From an uncultured Oscillospiraceae bacterium (GTDB lineage Bacteria > Bacillota > Clostridia > Oscillospirales > Oscillospiraceae), in the NCBI GenBank assembly GCA_910579485.1, contig CAJTVO010000005.1, forward strand, positions 1-53,324: a stretch of 53,324 bases of DNA, read 5' to 3'. Both the position numbers and the translations under genes were made by a program. Position 1 is the stretch's first letter; each line of letters begins with the position of its first letter. Of this stretch, positions 50,569 through 53,324 are shown piece after piece. The notes below the pieces were generated by a model. It was not told the DNA's origin. It saw nothing but the letters and a program-made list of their open reading frames with translations, and searched no databases.

Positions 50569-51125
50569 CGTTCCAAACTCCTCCTTTTCTTCTGCGCGGC
50601 CTTTTTCTGCCGCTCCCGGATAGACTGTATCTCCCGGCCCTTGTACGCCGCCCGGATGTCGGCCATCAGGCGCTCACGGTCATGGTCGGGGACCTGTTTC
50701 AGCTTCTCCAGGGTGGAGGCGAACAGGCCGTACACCTGGGGGGACTTCCGCAGGGCGGGAAGGGCGGCGGTCAGGTCCTCGATCAGATGCTCCGGGGTGT
50801 TCATAGCGTACTGAAAAATGGTCTGCTGCTCCTCGCCGGTAAAGCGGGTCAGGTGCTCACTCATGCGGCGAAAGGCATATACAGCGCCGTCCTCGTCCCG
50901 GACCGGCTCATACCGCGCCGGGGTCTGAAGAAACATCCCGTCCATGCCAGCGCCGCCGATGTAAAAACCTGCCTCGTCCTTCTCCCTCTCCAACACCACT
51001 GAATCGTCCGCCAACACAAAACCCGGTTCGGTATGCTTGTTGATGAGGCCCATGGTCACGCCCACCTGATTGATGCCCACGATCTCCCCTGGGACCTCAA
51101 ACAGCGTAAGGTCATATTTGCCCAA
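50565..51125 (-). CDS. Conserved mobile-element protein of unknown function
   Basis: A 186-residue soluble protein I do not recognise. It begins MGKYDLTLFEVPGEIVGINQ, continues with a beta-rich part (GFYIGGAGMDGMFLQTPARY, VYAFRRMSEHLTRF) and ends in a strongly basic helix (IRERQKKAAQKKRRSLER) that could bind nucleic acid. It starts four bases after the end of the ArdC-like gene and overlaps TTRAP (ATGA). The context says element maintenance or transfer; nothing more can be claimed. Confidence 0.7.
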   Translation of the reverse strand: MGKYDLTLFEVPGEIVGINQVGVTMGLINKHTEPGFVLADDSVVLEREKDEAGFYIGGAGMDGMFLQTPARYEPVRDEDGAVYAFRRMSEHLTRFTGEEQQTIFQYAMNTPEHLIEDLTAALPALRKSPQVYGLFASTLEKLKQVPDHDRERLMADIRAAYKGREIQSIRERQKKAAQKKRRSLER

Positions 51126-51129
51126 TTTA

Positions 51130-53160
51130 TCACCGCTCCCTTTCCGCGCTCTTTCCGGGCGCTGTTCGTCTCGTCTCCTGTTTTGGCTGATTTTTCAGCT
51201 TTTCCCGCACAGACTGCTTCTTTTCCCGTTCCTCCCGGTGGGTGGCAGCGGCCAAATCCATGAGAGAGATCGGCTGGCCGGACCGGGCCTGTTGTTCCAA
51301 CTCCGCCACAGTCGGCTGCTTGGGGCCGTTGTTGATGATGCCGTCGATCATGCCCAAATCATCTTCCATGGACATTTCCGCCGCTTTCAGATAATTTTCC
51401 GGCTTGATGAAGTCAGGAACCTTTGCATACCCAAAACTGTCGCAGTAATGGAAGGATACCACGCCGTCCTGTTTCACCGCAAGGATGTCACTGACAGACA
51501 TGAGAGGCCGGTGATAGTCCGCAGGGGGAACCGTATTGAATTTTTGATACAATTTTTCCAAGGCGCTGGACCCCTGCCCAAAGGTCATTTCGCCGGTATA
51601 GGCCAGTTCATAATTGGCCCGGTCAGGCGTTAAGCCCTGGGAGGTCAACCAGTCCATGTTCATAAACCGCAGGCGGTCCGGGGCCTCGTCCTTAATCTGA
51701 TAGATAGCGAAGCAGTCGCCGCCGTGGTCCAGAAAGGCCCGCTCCCGCTCCTCCTGGTGGTTCAGCCGGTCCACGATGGCCTGATGGAAGTCGGGGGCAG
51801 CTTCCCATTCCTCGCGGGGGACAGCAAAGATGGTGTCCGGCGAATATTCCAGCAGTTCCTCGGAATCAAAGACCATGGAAGGATTTTCCCCGAATTGCAC
51901 CATGTAAACGGTCAAATCCCGTTCCAGCAGTTCCATCGCCCGGTCCTTGGAGAGCGGGAGAAGATCGCCGTCCGTGTAGTTGCAGCTGACCGATAGGGTA
52001 TCAGCGGAAATGTTTGGGTCCGGCATAGGGTACTCGTCCAGGATGGTGTCTATCAGGGCATCATCCTCCTGAGCAAAGTGATCCCGCAGTTTTTCCATGG
52101 GGTCCGGGTACATTTCCTCGATCTCGGCAGCGGCCTCCGGCGAAATCTCCGCCACCGGCGCTGCGGGGGCCTCCGGCTCCGGCGCTCCCTGGTCCGGCTC
52201 CGGGGGCGTGAGGTCGATGCCCCGCTCTTTGCAGATGTCACGAAAATTGCGGTCGATGCTGGTGATGAGCGCATTGGCGGTTTTGCCGATAGTGTCCAGG
52301 CTGGCTTTCAACTCCAGCAGACTGCGATCCTTGGACCAGGTGGCGATATAGCCCAGGCTGTTCTCGCTGGTTTCGATGCCGTAGTATTGGCAGACGGCGT
52401 AGGACACGCTCTCCGCCTCCACCTCCTCGGTGTTGCGGTCCTTGGGCTTGACCTTCTCCGCCTGTTCGGTTCCGGCAGCGGCGGAAAGACGCTCCTTCTC
52501 TCGATTATGCAGCAGAGAATGAGTGATCTCATGGACGGCGGCGCAGATGGTTTGCACCTCGCTCATCCCCTCCCGGAGGGTGATGGATTGGCTGTCGCTG
52601 CTGAAAAAGCCGTCCAAATGCGGCTCCAGCGGCTTGAAGTCGATGGGGACAGGAGAGGTCCGCCGCAGGGCCTCCATGAAAATCTCATAGTTTTGCACAT
52701 CGCCGGTGAGGGTGACGGCAAGGCTGGGGAGAGGCTTACCCTCGGTTTGGGCCACATCGAACACCTTCACCGGGCGGAACATGGGAATTTCAATTTCCTT
52801 TTCCTCCATGATGACGCTGCCGTTCTGGTCCAGCATGGGGGCCATTGTCACCGGGTCCAGCTTTTTTTGTTCGATTTTTTTCTTATAAGGCGTAGGGGCC
52901 AGGATGGTGATGCCCTTCTCGCCCTTCTTCACATGGCGCTGAAACTTATTTTTCCAGGCGTTGAAACCGGCAACCGCCGTGGCGTCAGGCCGCTGCATAT
53001 GGATGAGGATGGTATTTCGGGCCGAATAGCTGTGAAATCTGGACAAGGTACGCAGATAGGTGGCATACTTGTCGCTCTGGAACAATTCCTTGATGCCCCG
53101 CTCAATGCTGGCGGTGATCTCGTTCAGCTTTTCCCGGTTGGTGGGTTTTTTGTCTGCCAT
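51130..53160 (-). CDS. ArdC-like antirestriction protein with zinc metallopeptidase motif
   Basis: A 676-residue protein. Residues 1-~130 are the ArdC N-terminal ssDNA-binding domain (EKLNEITASIERGIKELFQS, LSRFHSYSARNTILIHMQRP, AWKNKFQRHVKKGEKGITIL). A metallopeptidase-type site HEITHSLLH follows at about residue 213 with a downstream EVEAESVSYAVCQYYGIET helix giving a third ligand. The rest (about 330 on) is a Pro/Glu linker, YodL-like and DUF4316-type parts, and a basic tail (REEREKKQSVREKLKNQPKQ). ArdC proteins bind the entering single strand and block type I restriction. ATG with AAGGAG about eight bases upstream. It opens the block that runs to 40330. Confidence 0.85.
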   Translation of the reverse strand: MADKKPTNREKLNEITASIERGIKELFQSDKYATYLRTLSRFHSYSARNTILIHMQRPDATAVAGFNAWKNKFQRHVKKGEKGITILAPTPYKKKIEQKKLDPVTMAPMLDQNGSVIMEEKEIEIPMFRPVKVFDVAQTEGKPLPSLAVTLTGDVQNYEIFMEALRRTSPVPIDFKPLEPHLDGFFSSDSQSITLREGMSEVQTICAAVHEITHSLLHNREKERLSAAAGTEQAEKVKPKDRNTEEVEAESVSYAVCQYYGIETSENSLGYIATWSKDRSLLELKASLDTIGKTANALITSIDRNFRDICKERGIDLTPPEPDQGAPEPEAPAAPVAEISPEAAAEIEEMYPDPMEKLRDHFAQEDDALIDTILDEYPMPDPNISADTLSVSCNYTDGDLLPLSKDRAMELLERDLTVYMVQFGENPSMVFDSEELLEYSPDTIFAVPREEWEAAPDFHQAIVDRLNHQEERERAFLDHGGDCFAIYQIKDEAPDRLRFMNMDWLTSQGLTPDRANYELAYTGEMTFGQGSSALEKLYQKFNTVPPADYHRPLMSVSDILAVKQDGVVSFHYCDSFGYAKVPDFIKPENYLKAAEMSMEDDLGMIDGIINNGPKQPTVAELEQQARSGQPISLMDLAAATHREEREKKQSVREKLKNQPKQETRRTAPGKSAERER

Positions 53161-53207
53161 GGGACACTCCTTGTATTATAGAGTAGTAGTTATTAGAGCC
53201 CCTCTCC

Positions 53208-53298
53208 AAGGGCTGTGCTACACTGTAAGGGATGCTGTGGATTGGTGCCACACTCCTACCACAAGATGGTTCAAGAAAGGTTCCGACCACAGCCCTTT
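53208..53298. repeat. Inverted repeat upstream of the ArdC-like gene
   Basis: AAGGGCTGTG (53208-53217) and CACAGCCCTT (53289-53298) are exact complements 71 bases apart. The window end, 53161-53324, contains no gene that I can see; the repeat may be an operator pair or chance. Confidence 0.35.
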
Positions 53299-53324
53299 GC
53301 AGTTTTGTTGATCAGTTAAATACC

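Larger units (their letters stand above)
15113..53324. mobile_element. Left part of an integrative conjugative or mobilizable element
   Basis: From tRNA-Ala rightwards the content is that of Clostridial integrative elements: large serine recombinase, TnpW-like and sigma-like proteins at one end; relaxase, MobC, TTRAP, TnpV, DUF3849, methylase-helicase and ArdC-like proteins in the other part. A 19-kb glycan-use cargo with its regulator is set between them. No coupling protein or VirB4 is inside the window, so self-transfer cannot be claimed. The right boundary is outside. The left boundary is placed at the tRNA end; it could instead lie inside the tRNA (15037-15058). Confidence 0.8.

Noticed and set aside
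53171..53203. A TATAAT just upstream of the ArdC-like gene as its promoter
   Set aside because: It lies only about 15-20 bases before the start codon, almost on the ribosome site, and has no -35 at the right distance.

Overview
The window is G+C-rich DNA from a Gram-positive, spore-forming anaerobe. A SpoVB-type flippase, a CotJC-type manganese catalase, long-form HPF, Shine-Dalgarno sites of the AGGAGG type and the style of the mobile element all point to a gut Clostridia lineage. My best guess is Oscillospiraceae, close to Flavonifractor, Lawsonibacter or Pseudoflavonifractor; this is inferred from gene content, not from a search.

Layout. (1) 1-7290 is ordinary chromosome: a lipid/polysaccharide flippase, a large extracellular-binding lipoprotein, hpf, a COG2509-type FAD protein and tRNA-Leu(CAG), several with near-consensus sigma-A promoters and clear terminators. 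(2) 7294-15112 is bounded by two identical tRNA-Ala(GGC) genes, each preceded by a 22-nt copy of its own 5' end. Between them lie stress and spore-related genes (Mn catalase, SDR, DUF255 thioredoxin-fold protein, a small conserved protein), DUF6429, a broken HAD gene, an alpha/beta hydrolase and a MATE pump. The repeats suggest one or more past insertions at this tRNA. (3) 15113 to the window end is the left part of an integrative conjugative or mobilizable element. It starts with a large serine recombinase, a TnpW-like protein and a sigma-like regulator. Its far part is the transfer and maintenance block: MobA/VirD2-type relaxase, SLOG protein, XRE regulator, CD1845-type membrane protein, MobC, DUF3849 protein, a 2735-residue methylase-helicase with a MutS-like module, TTRAP and an ArdC-like antirestriction metallopeptidase. 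No type IV secretion genes are visible, so the element could be an ICE continuing to the right or an IME. (4) Between those two halves sits 18512-37736, a sugar-use cargo: two GPH symporters, GH43, two GH3 enzymes (one with permuted domain order), a GH78 alpha-L-rhamnosidase, a GH94 phosphorylase, a clan GH-A hydrolase, a small zinc-ribbon protein and a divergent AraC regulator.

How it works together (inference). No export signal is evident in the hydrolases. The cargo therefore looks like import of short plant glycans or rhamnosylated glycosides by the GPH symporters, with cytoplasmic removal of rhamnose, arabinose or xylose and glucose, under AraC control from a compact divergent promoter region with tandem repeats and a perfect palindrome. 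ArdC and the methylase-helicase probably protect the element when it enters a new host.

Most unusual items: a TnpV gene translated from its own ribosome site inside the methylase-helicase ORF in another frame; a relaxase whose expected ATG is ATC behind a perfect Shine-Dalgarno; a cluster of DNA hairpins sharing a TGC/GCA triloop beside the relaxase; the doubled fragment-plus-tRNA-Ala arrangement; and a structured, possibly group II intron-derived region on the minus strand near 17.2-17.5 kb.
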